Part shown: positions 35,944 to 46,100 of the stretch, piece by piece
Layout of the letters: every line of letters starts with the position of its first letter
Position numbering within the stretch: the first letter of the stretch is position 1
Origin: Nocardia sp. BMG111209
GTDB taxonomy: Bacteria; Actinomycetota; Actinomycetes; Mycobacteriales; Mycobacteriaceae
DNA: 64,000 nucleotides
NCBI RefSeq assembly: GCF_000381925.1
Contig: NZ_KB907308.1
Coordinates: forward strand, 1,426,001-1,490,000
Direction: 5' to 3'
Notes under the pieces: model-generated
The model's input: only the letters and a program-made list of their open reading frames with translations
Databases searched by the model: none
Told to the model about the DNA's origin: nothing
Program-made: the position numbers and the translations under genes

Positions 35944-36057
35944 TGCCGTGCGTACCTCGGACACGCCGGGTACACAGGCAAATCACCGCGAACGCACAGC
36001 CGGGGTGCGTTACTTGGCGGGCCAGATTCGTCTCGAATGTGAGGATGTGATGCGAGA

Positions 36058-36351
36058 ATGTCCGGCCGACCGCGTTTCCGCACCATGGTCGTCGCCGTTG
36101 CCGGCGGTGTGATCCTCGCGCTGGGATCCGGCGCCGCCCTGGCCGACAATCAGTTCCCGCTCGGCGACGGCCAGGCCCCGCCCGGCCAGCCGCAACAACA
36201 GCAGCCGCCGCAGGACAAGCGGCTCGAGAAGGCGCCGGAGAAGGCCGAGAAGCTCGGCAACAACGCGCTCAGCAAGACGATGGATCTGGGCGCGAGCCTG
36301 TTCAAGTGCGCCCTCAACATCGTGACGCCGAGTATGAAATGCGAATTGTGA
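36058..36351 (+). CDS. Small secreted protein, unknown function
   Basis: This 97-residue protein has a clear signal peptide (basic SGRPRFR, then a hydrophobic core ending GSGAALA, with cleavage before DNQFP). The mature part is Gln/Pro-rich (GQAPPGQPQQQQPPQ), then charged, and ends with two cysteines in FKCALNIVTPSMKCEL that could form a disulfide. No family recognised. The ATG at 36058 is used; the ribosome-binding site is weak. A strong hairpin follows the stop. Confidence 0.7.
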   Translation: MSGRPRFRTMVVAVAGGVILALGSGAALADNQFPLGDGQAPPGQPQQQQPPQDKRLEKAPEKAEKLGNNALSKTMDLGASLFKCALNIVTPSMKCEL

Positions 36352-36388
36352 ACGGCTGAACCACGATCGGCCGCACACCCGATCCGGC

Positions 36389-36417
36389 GATGCCCGGCGC
36401 GTATCGCGCCGGGCATC
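36389..36417. terminator. Bidirectional hairpin between the secreted protein and SRAP genes
   Basis: GATGCCCGGCGCG and its reverse complement flank a TAT loop (13-base stem). It sits between two convergent genes. Confidence 0.65.
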
Positions 36418-36439
36418 CGTGTTCGTGGCGCCGGCGGAT

Positions 36440-37231
36440 CTAGAGGATACTGAGCTGCTCGCTCGCCGGACCACCGCCGGCCGGCGGGGTCAGCAGTTCC
36501 GGGCCGTTGTTGCGGACGCTGTTCACCAACGGCGATACCGGACGGGCGAGGATATCCGAAACCGCTTGTGGCGCAGGGGTTTCCAGCAGTTCGTGCGGGG
36601 CCGGGTGATCCGGGTCCAGCCAGGCCGACCAGTGCTCGCGCGGCATCGGCAGCGGCATGCGGTCGTGGATGTGGGTCAGCTCGCCGACCGCGTCGGTGGT
36701 CAGGATCGTGCAGGACATGATCGGCGCGAGATCCGGATGGTCGCGATCGCGCCAGACCGACCACAGACCGGCCATGAACAGCGGGGAGCCGTCGGCGTGG
36801 GCCATGTAGTAAGGCTGCTTGACGGCCTTGCCCTTGGCGTCGGAATCGCCCTCGACCACCCATTCGTACCAGCCGTCCATCGGCACGAGACAGCGCCGCT
36901 TCTTCACCGCGTCCCGGAAGGACGCGGTCGTCGCGGCGGTATCGGCGCGCGCGTTGAACAACGGCTTCCCCTTGGCGGGCACGCCCGGCTCCCCCGCCTT
37001 GGCCCAGACCGGGATCAGGCCCCAGCGCATCCGCCGGACGCGCAGCCGCGGATCGTCGTCGGCGTGGTCACGATCGTGGCGTTCGACCACGGTGAGCACC
37101 TGATTGGTGGGCGCCACGTTGTAATTGGGACCCGCGTATTTCGAGTCGGGCCGGTCGCCGGTCTCGTCCAGGGCGTCGAGTTCGGCGGCCAGCCGGGCCG
37201 GGTTGGTGGTGGTCGCGTATCTGCCGCACAT
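36440..37231 (-). CDS. SRAP domain protein (HMCES/YedK), abasic-site DNA-protein crosslinker
   Basis: This 263-residue SRAP protein forms a stable crosslink with abasic sites in single-stranded DNA through the N-terminal cysteine. The start is fixed by function: MCGRYAT must begin at ATG 37231 so that Cys2 becomes the N-terminus; the earlier start at 37240 would block it. Other active-site segments are NARADTA, CLVPMDGWYEW and HDRMPLPM. It corresponds to Rv3226c, next to aroA as here. Confidence 0.93.
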   Translation of the reverse strand: MCGRYATTTNPARLAAELDALDETGDRPDSKYAGPNYNVAPTNQVLTVVERHDRDHADDDPRLRVRRMRWGLIPVWAKAGEPGVPAKGKPLFNARADTAATTASFRDAVKKRRCLVPMDGWYEWVVEGDSDAKGKAVKQPYYMAHADGSPLFMAGLWSVWRDRDHPDLAPIMSCTILTTDAVGELTHIHDRMPLPMPREHWSAWLDPDHPAPHELLETPAPQAVSDILARPVSPLVNSVRNNGPELLTPPAGGGPASEQLSIL

Positions 37232-37410
37232 GAGTTCCATGCTGCCACCGGATGCCGGACGAGTCGGCCGACCGCATCCGCGCGGTGCCGGAAAGCGGTC
37301 CGCGAGAATGGCCGGAAATGCATCTGCGGGCGGTTGACATCACTTCTATGGTGTGGGAGTTTCGAGCCAACATCGTCGTAGCCGACGTCGTCGCAAAAAG
37401 GGGATGCCGC

Positions 37411-38919
37411 ATGTCCACCACCGAATCTGTCACCGCGCCGGATACCTCGATTCTGACGTCGGTGGATCCGGCCACCGGTGACACCGTCGCCACCCATCCC
37501 GTCGCCGACGAACAGGCGGTCCACGCGGCCGTGGCCAAGGCCCGCGCCGCCGCGGCCACCTGGGGCGAACTGAGCTTCGACCAGCGCAAGAAATATCTGC
37601 TGCGCTGGGCGAGCCGGATCACGGCGCGGGCCGAGGAATTCTCCGATCTGATCCACCGGGAGAACGGCAAGCCGCGCGACGACGCCTTCCTGGAGTTGAT
37701 GCTGGCGCTCGAGCACATCTCGTGGGCGGCCAAGAACGCCGAACAGGTGCTGAAGTCGAAGCGGGTCCCGACCGGCCCGCTGATGTCCAATTTCGCGGCC
37801 CATCTGGACTATCGCCCGCTGGGTGTCGTCGGAATCATCGGCCCGTGGAACTATCCGGTCTACACCCCGAACGGTTCGATCGCGTACGCGCTCGCCGCGG
37901 GCAATACCGTGGTGTTCAAGCCGAGCGAATATTCCACCACCATCGGAAACTTTCTGGCCGCGCTGTTCGCCGAGGCCAATCCGGAACTGCCCGACGGCGT
38001 CTTCGTCACGATCAACGGGTACGGCGCGACCGGCGCCGCGCTGGTGCACGCCGGGGTCGACAAGATCGCCTTCACCGGTTCCACCGCCACCGGTAAGAAG
38101 ATCATGGCCGCCGCGGCCGCCGATCTGACCCCGGTACTGCTCGAATGCGGCGGGAAGGACGCGGTCATCGTCGCGGCCGACGCCGACATCACCGCGGCCG
38201 CCGATTCGGTCGCGTACGGCGCCACCATGAACAGCGGCCAGACCTGCGCCGGTGTCGAGCGCGTCTACGTCGACCGGTCGATCAGCGACACATTCGTCGC
38301 GGAGGTCACGCGCATCCTGTCGAATGTGCGGCCCGGTTCGGACGCGGGGGCCTCGTACGGCCCGATGACGATGCCCAGCCAGATCGACATCGTCCGCAAG
38401 CACATCGAGGACGCGCTGAAGGACGGCGGCAAGGCCGTCCTCGGCGGCCCCGAATCGGTACATCCCCCCTATATCGACCCGGTCGTACTGGTCGACGTCG
38501 ACGAGAATTCCGCCGCGGTCGCCGAGGAGACCTTCGGCCCGACCGTGACCATCCGCACGGTCAGCGGCGTCGACGAGGCCGTACAACTGGCCAACAGCTC
38601 GAATTACGGCCTGGGCTCGGCGGTCTGGTCCCGTAAGCACGGGTTGGAGATCGCCCGCCGCCTGCGGGTCGGCGCGACCTCGGTGAATTCGGTGCTCGGC
38701 TTCGCCGCCATCTCCGCGCTGCCCTTCGGTGGGGTCGGCGACTCGGGCATCGGCCGCATCCACGGCGCGCCGGGCCTGCTGGAATTCAGCCGCGCGCACT
38801 CGATCGCGGTGCAGCGGTTCACGATTCCGGGTATGGCCCTGATGAGCTACACCCGGACCGCGTCGACCATGAAGCTGCTGCGCCGGGTGATCCCGCTGAT
38901 CCACGGACGGCACAAGTGA
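37411..38919 (+). CDS. Aldehyde dehydrogenase family protein
   Basis: This 502-residue NAD(P)-dependent aldehyde dehydrogenase has the catalytic Glu in LLECGGKDAVIV and the catalytic Cys in NSGQTCAGVERVYV. The cofactor-binding FTGSTATGKKIM and GIIGPWNYPVYTP are also present. The C-terminal end (MALMSYTRTASTMKLLRRVIP) is mildly hydrophobic and basic, as in class 3-like enzymes that associate with membranes. The ATG at 37411 has AAGGGG seven bases upstream. The substrate is unknown. It is divergent from the SRAP gene. Confidence 0.93.
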   Translation: MSTTESVTAPDTSILTSVDPATGDTVATHPVADEQAVHAAVAKARAAAATWGELSFDQRKKYLLRWASRITARAEEFSDLIHRENGKPRDDAFLELMLALEHISWAAKNAEQVLKSKRVPTGPLMSNFAAHLDYRPLGVVGIIGPWNYPVYTPNGSIAYALAAGNTVVFKPSEYSTTIGNFLAALFAEANPELPDGVFVTINGYGATGAALVHAGVDKIAFTGSTATGKKIMAAAAADLTPVLLECGGKDAVIVAADADITAAADSVAYGATMNSGQTCAGVERVYVDRSISDTFVAEVTRILSNVRPGSDAGASYGPMTMPSQIDIVRKHIEDALKDGGKAVLGGPESVHPPYIDPVVLVDVDENSAAVAEETFGPTVTIRTVSGVDEAVQLANSSNYGLGSAVWSRKHGLEIARRLRVGATSVNSVLGFAAISALPFGGVGDSGIGRIHGAPGLLEFSRAHSIAVQRFTIPGMALMSYTRTASTMKLLRRVIPLIHGRHK

Positions 38920-38976
38920 CGCGCTGGTTCGGGACCGTATGGGTTGGATGACCGGTTGATGGGTAAAGATGGTGGG

Positions 38977-40251
38977 GTGAGTTTCTGGCCCGCCCCCCAT
39001 GCCGGCAGTCCCGTTCGTGCGACCGTCACCCTGCCCGGGTCGAAGTCGATCACCAATCGGGCGCTGATCCTGGCCGCACTTGCCGATCGCCCCTCGACCA
39101 TCCGCGGCGCCCTGCGCAGTCGCGACACCAACCTCATGCTCGCCGCGCTGCGATCCATGGGAGCCGGGATCGAGGGCGAGGGTGACGAACTCACCGTGAC
39201 CCCGGCGACGCTCGGCAGCGCCACCGTCGACTGCGGGCTGGCGGGTACCGTGATGCGCTTCGTGCCGCCGGTGGCGGCGCTGGCGCACGGGGATGTGGCG
39301 TTCTTCGGCGACGAACAGGCCAAGCTGCGCCCGCTCGGCACCATCCTGCAGGCGCTGCGCGGGCTCGGGGTCGACATCGACGGGGATTCGCTGCCGTTCG
39401 TGGTGCACGGGACGGGCGCGGTGACCGGCGGGCAGGTGCAGATCGACGCGTCCGGATCGTCGCAGTTCGTCTCGGGCCTGCTGCTGTCGGCGGCGCGGTT
39501 CGAGCAGGGCCTGACCATCCATCACCAGGGCGCGCCGCTGCCCTCGATGCCGCATATCGAGATGACCGTGCAGATGCTGCGCCAGGCCGATGTGCGGGTC
39601 GAGGCGCCGACCGACCCGCGCGAATCGCAGATCTGGACGGTGACGCCGGGCCCGATCCACGGCGTCGACTGGGAGGTCGAGCCGGATCTGTCGAATGCGA
39701 CGCCGTTCCTGGCGGCGGCCGCGGTGACCGGCGGCGAGGTCACCGTGCCGCACTGGCCGCAGCTGACCACCCAGCCCGGCGACGTGATCCGGGAGATCCT
39801 GGTGCGGATGGGTGCGGAGGCGCGCCGCGGCGACGGCAAGCTGGTGGTGCGCGGCCCGGAACGGCTGGCGGGCATCGACATCGACCTGCACGACGTGGGC
39901 GAGCTGACGCCGACGGTGGCGGCCCTTGCGGCCCTGGCGGATTCGCCGTCGCGGCTGCGCGGTATCGCGCACCTGCGCGGGCACGAGACCGATCGGCTGG
40001 CCGCGCTGGCCACCGAGATCAACCGGCTCGGCGGCAAGGTCGACGAGACCGACGACGGGCTCTACATCGAGCCGAAGGCGCTGTCCGGCGGTGACTGGCA
40101 CTCCTACGCCGATCACCGGATGGCCACCGCCGGAGCGATTCTCGGGCTGGTGGTGCCGAACGTGCGGATCGAGGACATCGGTACCACGGGCAAGACGCTG
40201 CCGAATTTCGTGGAGCTCTGGGAGGGCATGCTGACGGGATCCACCTCCTGA
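38977..40251 (+). CDS. aroA: 3-phosphoshikimate 1-carboxyvinyltransferase (EPSP synthase)
   Basis: This 424-residue shikimate-pathway enzyme transfers enolpyruvate from PEP to shikimate 3-phosphate. Hallmarks are [44 protein letters not shown] and [12 protein letters not shown]. The GTG at 38977 gives [10 protein letters not shown], which aligns with the mycobacterial N-terminus; in-frame ATG codons at 38944 and 38959 are alternatives. The stop overlaps a probable CTG start of rsgA. The gene order SRAP-aroA-rsgA is conserved in mycobacteria. Confidence 0.96.
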   Translation: MSFWPAPHAGSPVRATVTLPGSKSITNRALILAALADRPSTIRGALRSRDTNLMLAALRSMGAGIEGEGDELTVTPATLGSATVDCGLAGTVMRFVPPVAALAHGDVAFFGDEQAKLRPLGTILQALRGLGVDIDGDSLPFVVHGTGAVTGGQVQIDASGSSQFVSGLLLSAARFEQGLTIHHQGAPLPSMPHIEMTVQMLRQADVRVEAPTDPRESQIWTVTPGPIHGVDWEVEPDLSNATPFLAAAAVTGGEVTVPHWPQLTTQPGDVIREILVRMGAEARRGDGKLVVRGPERLAGIDIDLHDVGELTPTVAALAALADSPSRLRGIAHLRGHETDRLAALATEINRLGGKVDETDDGLYIEPKALSGGDWHSYADHRMATAGAILGLVVPNVRIEDIGTTGKTLPNFVELWEGMLTGSTS

Positions 40252-41411
40252 AGCGGCGCGAGTACGACGAGTCCGACGCCCGGGTCCGCCCGGGCCGAGG
40301 CTCGCGGCCCCGCACCAAGACCCGGCCCGAACACCGGGACGCGGTGCCGGGCATGGTCGTCGCCGTCGACCGGGGGCGGTGGAGCTGTGTGCTCACGGAC
40401 TCGCTCGGCGGCACCTCGGACATCGCCGATGAGCCTGTGGCCGAGGCCGACTCGGCACACGCGGGCGACACCGACCCGGCAGATGCGCCCGGCGCCGAGA
40501 CGTCGGCTCACACGCTCGCGGCCGACGATGCGGATTCGGCGACCGTCTCGATTCCGGGCGTACCCGACGGCTATCGGCGGGTGGTGGCGATGCGCGCACG
40601 GGAGTTGGGGCGCACGCCGATCGTGGTCGGTGACCAGGTGGATCTGGTGGGCGACCTGTCGGGCAAGCCGGATGCCCTGGCCCGGATCGTGCGGGTGGCC
40701 GAGCGGCGAACGGTGTTGCGCCGCACCGCCGATGACACCGATCCGTTCGAGCGGGTGGTGGTCGGCAATGCCGAGCAGCTGTTCATCGTGGTGGCGCTGG
40801 CGGATCCGCCGCCACGCACCGGATTCGTGGAGCGCGCCATGGCGGCCGCGTATGCCGGTGGGCTGCAACCGATTCTGTGCCTGACCAAACACGATCTGGC
40901 GGGCGAATCCGAATTCGCCGCGGAATTCACCGATCTCGACCTCACCATCGTGCACGGCGGACGCGAGGATCCGCTGCAGCCGATCCGGGAGTTGTTGCAC
41001 GACAAGCTCACCGCGCTGCTCGGCCATTCCGGGGTGGGTAAGTCGACGCTGGTGAATCGCCTGGTGCCGGACGCGGAACGAGCGGTCGGCGAGGTGTCCG
41101 GGGTGGGCAAGGGGCGGCACACCTCGACGCAGTCGGTGGCGCTGCCGCTGCCCGGGGGCGGCTGGGTGATCGACACGCCGGGGATCCGGTCCTTCGGCCT
41201 GGCGCACATCACCGCCGACGATGTCATCCACGCCTTCGCGGATCTGTCCGACGCCATCGAGGACTGCCCGCGCGGCTGTACCCATCTGGGCCCGCCGGCC
41301 GATCCGGAATGCGCGCTGGACGAATTGCCCGGGAAACAACGGCGAGTCGCGGCAGTCCGGCTGCTGCTGGCCGCGTTGAAGTCCAACGACCCCTGGATGA
41401 CCGGGGGCTGA
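40248..41411 (+). CDS. rsgA: Ribosome small subunit-dependent GTPase RsgA, probable CTG start
   Basis: This circularly permuted GTPase acts in late 30S assembly. G motifs are in permuted order: LTKHDL (G4), [12 protein letters not shown] (G1), DTPGIRSF (G3), followed by the zinc-binding [16 protein letters not shown]. The first ATG, GTG or TTG in frame is GTG 40344. But the codons before it read [18 protein letters not shown] and KTRPEH, the conserved N-terminus of actinobacterial RsgA, so translation must begin upstream. CTG 40248 overlapping the aroA stop (CTGA) is the best candidate. An acidic insertion of about 50 residues lies in the OB domain before VAMRARELG. Confidence 0.88.
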   Translation: MKRREYDESDARVRPGRGSRPRTKTRPEHRDAVPGMVVAVDRGRWSCVLTDSLGGTSDIADEPVAEADSAHAGDTDPADAPGAETSAHTLAADDADSATVSIPGVPDGYRRVVAMRARELGRTPIVVGDQVDLVGDLSGKPDALARIVRVAERRTVLRRTADDTDPFERVVVGNAEQLFIVVALADPPPRTGFVERAMAAAYAGGLQPILCLTKHDLAGESEFAAEFTDLDLTIVHGGREDPLQPIRELLHDKLTALLGHSGVGKSTLVNRLVPDAERAVGEVSGVGKGRHTSTQSVALPLPGGGWVIDTPGIRSFGLAHITADDVIHAFADLSDAIEDCPRGCTHLGPPADPECALDELPGKQRRVAAVRLLLAALKSNDPWMTGG

Positions 41412-41418
41412 GCAACCC

Positions 41419-43068
41419 TCAGTCGGACGCGGTGGCAGCGCGCTGCTCCGCCACGGAGGTGAGCAGGCGGTGCAGCGCGCGGGCCGCCGGATGGGCCTGC
41501 CGCGGCTCGCCGAGTTCGACCTCCGCGAAGGCATTCACCAGGGCGGCCGCGGGATCGAGTACGCCGTCGGCGAAGCAATGATCGCCGAGTTCGCTTCGCC
41601 AGCCACGGTATTCGGTGATCATGCGCTGCACCGAATCCCGCCGCGCTCCGCTGATCCGCAGGAATTCGAGCAACAGGGTTCGCTGTGCCGCGCGCCGCGC
41701 CGGTGGTCCGGCGATCAGGTCGAGCGCACGGCCGAATTCCCGGACCACCGTCACCCGGATCGGATCGGCCTCGTGCTTGTCGCTCAATTCGGCCACCACG
41801 GGGGCACCGTGCAGCAACCGCCGCGGGTCGGCCATGCCGTCGGGATCCAGAACCAGCCACAGCGCGGGACGGTTCCCGGGCCGGTCGGCCGAGTCGATCC
41901 TCGACCGCGCACCCGGCCGTTGCGCGATCGCGATGCCCCGCAGGATGTCCGGGAACCGGGGCACCATGTGATCGATCACGGCCACCAGGTTTTCGGCCGC
42001 GTCGATCCCGATCCACCACGACTCGAAGCCTTCGATCAGCAGTCGATGCCGGGCGGCCATCTCCCGGATCAGTTCCAGCACTTCGGGATCGGGTGCTTTC
42101 TGCTTCGCGGGCCCGGCGTCGACCGGCCGTTTCCGCCGGGTGTCCCGCTCCGGGGTGTCGGATTTCCCGGGCCGGGGCGGGCGATCCTTCCGGTTCGGTG
42201 GCGACACCCGTGGCGGCTGCTCGCCTTCGATCGGACCGCCACCCGCTTTCGACCACGGAGTGCCGGTGGAATTCCGGCCGGCCGGCCCGCCGGACGACTG
42301 CGCGCCGGGCTGCGCCGCCGAGTCTTTTCCCGGGGTGGAACCGGCCCCGGCGGTCGGCGTCGAGGAGGCCGTCGGCGCGGCCTTGGCGGCACTGGGAGTC
42401 CAAGGCGCGGAAGAGGATCCGGGCGTCCCGGGTTCGGCGCCCGGCGATGCTCCCGGGCCGCCGTCGGACGGTTGCCCGGATCCCGGTTGCCCGGATCCGG
42501 GTTGCCGCGCTCCCGGTTGTTCGGCATTCGGCTGCCGGGTGTCCGGCGACTGCGCGGCCGCCGGCTGTCCCCCGGCCGCCGCCGACGGTGACGCCGAGGC
42601 CGTTCCCGGTGCCGGCGTCGTGGATCCGTATCCCGGCGCGGTCGCCGGCGGCGCGGTCGTGCCGGCGGAGTTCGAGCCGCCGACCGCTCCCGGAACCGTG
42701 GACCCCGCGGCTCGAGCCGGGCTCGTTCCCGGCGAAATCGGCACGGCTCCCGGATAATTCACGCCGGCGATCGTCGGCGCCGACGAGACATCCTGCCGGG
42801 CAAGAGCTTCCATGGCCTGCTCCGCCTGGGAGCTCAGCGACCGTAGACCGGACATCAGATTCTGCATGTTCTCGATGCCCTTTTCGGCATCCGGCACATA
42901 GGTTTCCGCGAACTTCTTCCCGGTTTCGTCGTCACCCCAGGGGGCACCCTCGGTATCCAGCTGCTGCTGCAGCGCCGAGACCGTCCGGGAGCCGTCTTCG
43001 GCCACCTGCCGCAGGCGAGCGATCGCCGCCTGCATCTCGCCCTCGTCCATCCACAGCAGGTCCGCCAA
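41419..43068 (-). CDS. WXG100-like protein with Pro-rich linker and degenerate zincin-like C-terminus
   Basis: This 549-residue protein has three parts. Residues about 1-95 form a helical hairpin of the WXG100/EspC type with PWGDDETGKKFAETYVPDAE between the helices, suggesting type VII secretion. Residues about 100-330 are a Pro/Gly/Ala/Ser/Gln-rich linker with short repeats (QPGSGQPGSGQPSDGG). Residues about 335-549 are a folded domain containing TVVREFGRALD, which looks like a zincin helix (VxHExGHxxD) in which both zinc histidines are Arg. The start is TTG 43068, with GAGGAG upstream. It lies 86 bases downstream of the giant gene on the same strand. Function unknown. Confidence 0.75.
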   Translation of the reverse strand: MADLLWMDEGEMQAAIARLRQVAEDGSRTVSALQQQLDTEGAPWGDDETGKKFAETYVPDAEKGIENMQNLMSGLRSLSSQAEQAMEALARQDVSSAPTIAGVNYPGAVPISPGTSPARAAGSTVPGAVGGSNSAGTTAPPATAPGYGSTTPAPGTASASPSAAAGGQPAAAQSPDTRQPNAEQPGARQPGSGQPGSGQPSDGGPGASPGAEPGTPGSSSAPWTPSAAKAAPTASSTPTAGAGSTPGKDSAAQPGAQSSGGPAGRNSTGTPWSKAGGGPIEGEQPPRVSPPNRKDRPPRPGKSDTPERDTRRKRPVDAGPAKQKAPDPEVLELIREMAARHRLLIEGFESWWIGIDAAENLVAVIDHMVPRFPDILRGIAIAQRPGARSRIDSADRPGNRPALWLVLDPDGMADPRRLLHGAPVVAELSDKHEADPIRVTVVREFGRALDLIAGPPARRAAQRTLLLEFLRISGARRDSVQRMITEYRGWRSELGDHCFADGVLDPAAALVNAFAEVELGEPRQAHPAARALHRLLTSVAEQRAATASD

Positions 43069-43154
43069 CGTCGCACTCTCCTCGATCGGCTCGCTACCGT
43101 GCGGTCACCTGTGCCGATGGGAACGATTGTCCGGCATTCCCGCCGATGGGAGGC

Positions 43155-46100
43155 CTACGGTTCACCGACGGTGACGCGGTCGGATTCCGTTCCCGCAGGC
43201 GCTGCCCCGGGTGCATCGGCACTCGGGAGCCGGTGTCCGAACTGCCGCGTGAATGTGGCGCGGAGTTCGTTCAGCAATATCTGCATCTCCGCACCGGCGG
43301 CATGTCGCAGATAGCGGAAGACGACCCTGAGCAGATACTGCTCCGAGCGCCTGCAGGCCACTTTCTTCATCAGTATGTTCGCCAGGTAACGCGTGTAGAG
43401 GTATTCGGGCGACTGATCGGGGAGTGAACGACATCCCGGATAATGTCCCGCCGACCACAGCCCGTCGAAGACGTGTTCGGCCAGATACACCATCTCGTCG
43501 TCCGACAACACTGTCGCCATGTATGTGAAATGCTGATCGGGCAGTGGCCGGCCACCGTTGTGCGACATTTCGCCGTGCCAGATGGCCGGCAATTGCGGAA
43601 GTTCGTCGAGGGAAAACGCGCGAACGAGCCGTTGCACGAGAGTCAGTTCACTCGTATCGCGCGGACCTGTCGTCGCCACCGCTCCGACTCGATACGTCCG
43701 GAACTTCCGCATCATGAAGGAATCCCCGCCGGGACCTTTGCTTCGTTCCTGTTCGAACATCAGCGGTCCGCGGTTCTCGGGGTGGATCAGCATGTCGGCC
43801 TTCAGGGCCGCGACCGTCATCAGGGCAACGGTCGCGTGCAGCGGGGCACGCCGCACCAACCGGCCGAGTTCGAAGACATCCCGTTCGGTCAGCTCGCCAC
43901 GCCGGGCCATCCGGATCAGCCCGCGGACATGCTGCTCCCCGGCTTCGTGCCGCCGGGTCTCCAGCCATTCCTCGCCCTGCAATTCGCCGGGAACGGGCTC
44001 CGGCAGATCCGCGAAGTATTCGAAGCCGGGATATCGCACCAGCGCCGCCTTCAACTCCGCGACGGTCCATTCCTCCGGCGGCCTGCCGTCGTGATCCGGC
44101 ATGTCCCCGAAATCGCGGGCCTCGCCCGCCGGACGACCCGATCCACCACGAGTGCCGAACGTTCCGGAATCCGAACGCCCTTCGCCCGCAGCATGTCCCA
44201 GCGCCCACGGCGGCACATCCCGCGACGGCCGGGCCACCGCCGGATCTCGCACCGCAGACGGATCCGGAGATCCGGGCGGGTTCGGCCCATCGTGCTCGGC
44301 CGGGGCCGACCCCGCCGGGGCCGGTTTCGGGCCGGCCGGCGGTTGTGCCCCACCGGCGGGCGGCGCGGGCCGGTGGCGATTCGCCACCATCGCGCCCTTG
44401 CCGTGCCGGATCTCCACATACCCTTCGTCGGCGAGCTGCCGGTAGACGCGGCCGATCGAGGTGCCCGAGGACATCCCCAGCAACTTCGCAAGTTCCTGCG
44501 CCGGAGGCAACAGTCGGCTCTCGGTCACACCGCCGGTTTCGATCGCCCGGCACAATTCGGTGTACACCGTCTCTCGCCAGCCGTGTCGGGTAGCTCGCAG
44601 CGCCAACGCATCGCGCGACGACGCGCTTGCGAGAACTTCCAGCAACTGTTCCGCCGTGATCGGTCGGCCGACGTTCGAGACATCCGTTCGGTCCCATTGC
44701 TCTCGGTCGGTCACGGTCGTGCCGACTCCCCGCTTGCCGACGACGTACCCTTCCGTCGCCAACTGACGGTAGGCGCGCCCGATCTGCGACTCCTCCGAGA
44801 GATTCATGGCCTCCGCGAATTCCCGCGCCGACGGCAGTTCGGTGCCGGAAGCGAGGAGGCCGGAACGAATCGCTCGGCGTATCGCGTCCGTCACCGCCGC
44901 GAACCAGCCGATGCGCGCGGCATCCTCGACGAGGCCTTCGCTGACCAGTCGTCGAACAACCGGATTCGGCGACACGCGTCGCAGTATCTCCCGAATCCGT
45001 TCGATGAGGTCCGTGGACATATCGAGGGTGATCCTCAGCTCCTCGCTCACCTCTTCGGGTGTGTACCCCTCGATGAAGTGCAGCGCCATTACTCGTACGG
45101 CCAGGCGCGGGGACGGAAAATCCGCCAACGCCGTCCGCAGCGCATCCACCACGGCAGGATCGGTCAGATCCGATTCCTCGGGCGACATCTGCGGAGACTC
45201 GACCCGATTCTCGACCAGCTTCGAAAACTCGATTTCGCGAGACTCCATCAAACCCAGAATGTACTGTACCGTCGATACATCGATTCTCAGTGCGGCAGCG
45301 ATCTCGTCGTCGCCCGGCAGCTTTTCGCCGTTCTCCGTCGCTCTCCGCTGCAACCCGCGGATACGAATAATATGATTCAGCTCCTGCGGCTTCGCCAGCG
45401 GATATCTACTCTGGTAGTACGCACGGCTGACAGCCCAGCGGGCATGCGACCATGCCATCGGCCCGAAATGCCCCGGCGGGACGAAATGCTTGGTGGCAGC
45501 GAATATTTTCAGCGCAACGATCGAGGCGAGATCGTCATCCTCCAGACCACGAATTCTCCAGCCTCTCGTCGAGATTTCCGGCATCCACGCGTAGCGATCG
45601 TAGACGATGTTACGGATCCGCTTCTCCTCCGACGACCCGGGGCTCGTCGCGATCAATTTCCAGAACAACTCCTCCTCGTCGTGGTCTCGCACGCGGATGT
45701 CCGATCGCGAGTAGAAGCGGCGCAGCGCCGCAACCAAGACCTCGTTCGGCACATTCAACGCATCCCGGAATTTTCGCAGGTACTCGAGGCGCGGACGCAG
45801 ATGCCGTTCGGCCGAGCGGACCGTGGATACCCGCACTCCGATCCGCTTCGCAAACTCGCCGGGCTGGGATCCGTAATGGTGGCGTACCGCCTCCAGCCAC
45901 AGATTCATCGAGTCGTACCGTGCCGGATCGGGTACGCCGTTCCGGTCACCCGACTGCCCGCCGGTCGGGTACGCCGTGTGCTCGTTGTCGGTAACGGCTA
46001 CGAGATCGCGATCGTCGTCGATCTGCGGCACGACGACCGCGGTGAGGATCCGATCCGCGGTCACGGCGACCCGGCCGGACATCTCGAGCAACGCCGGATC

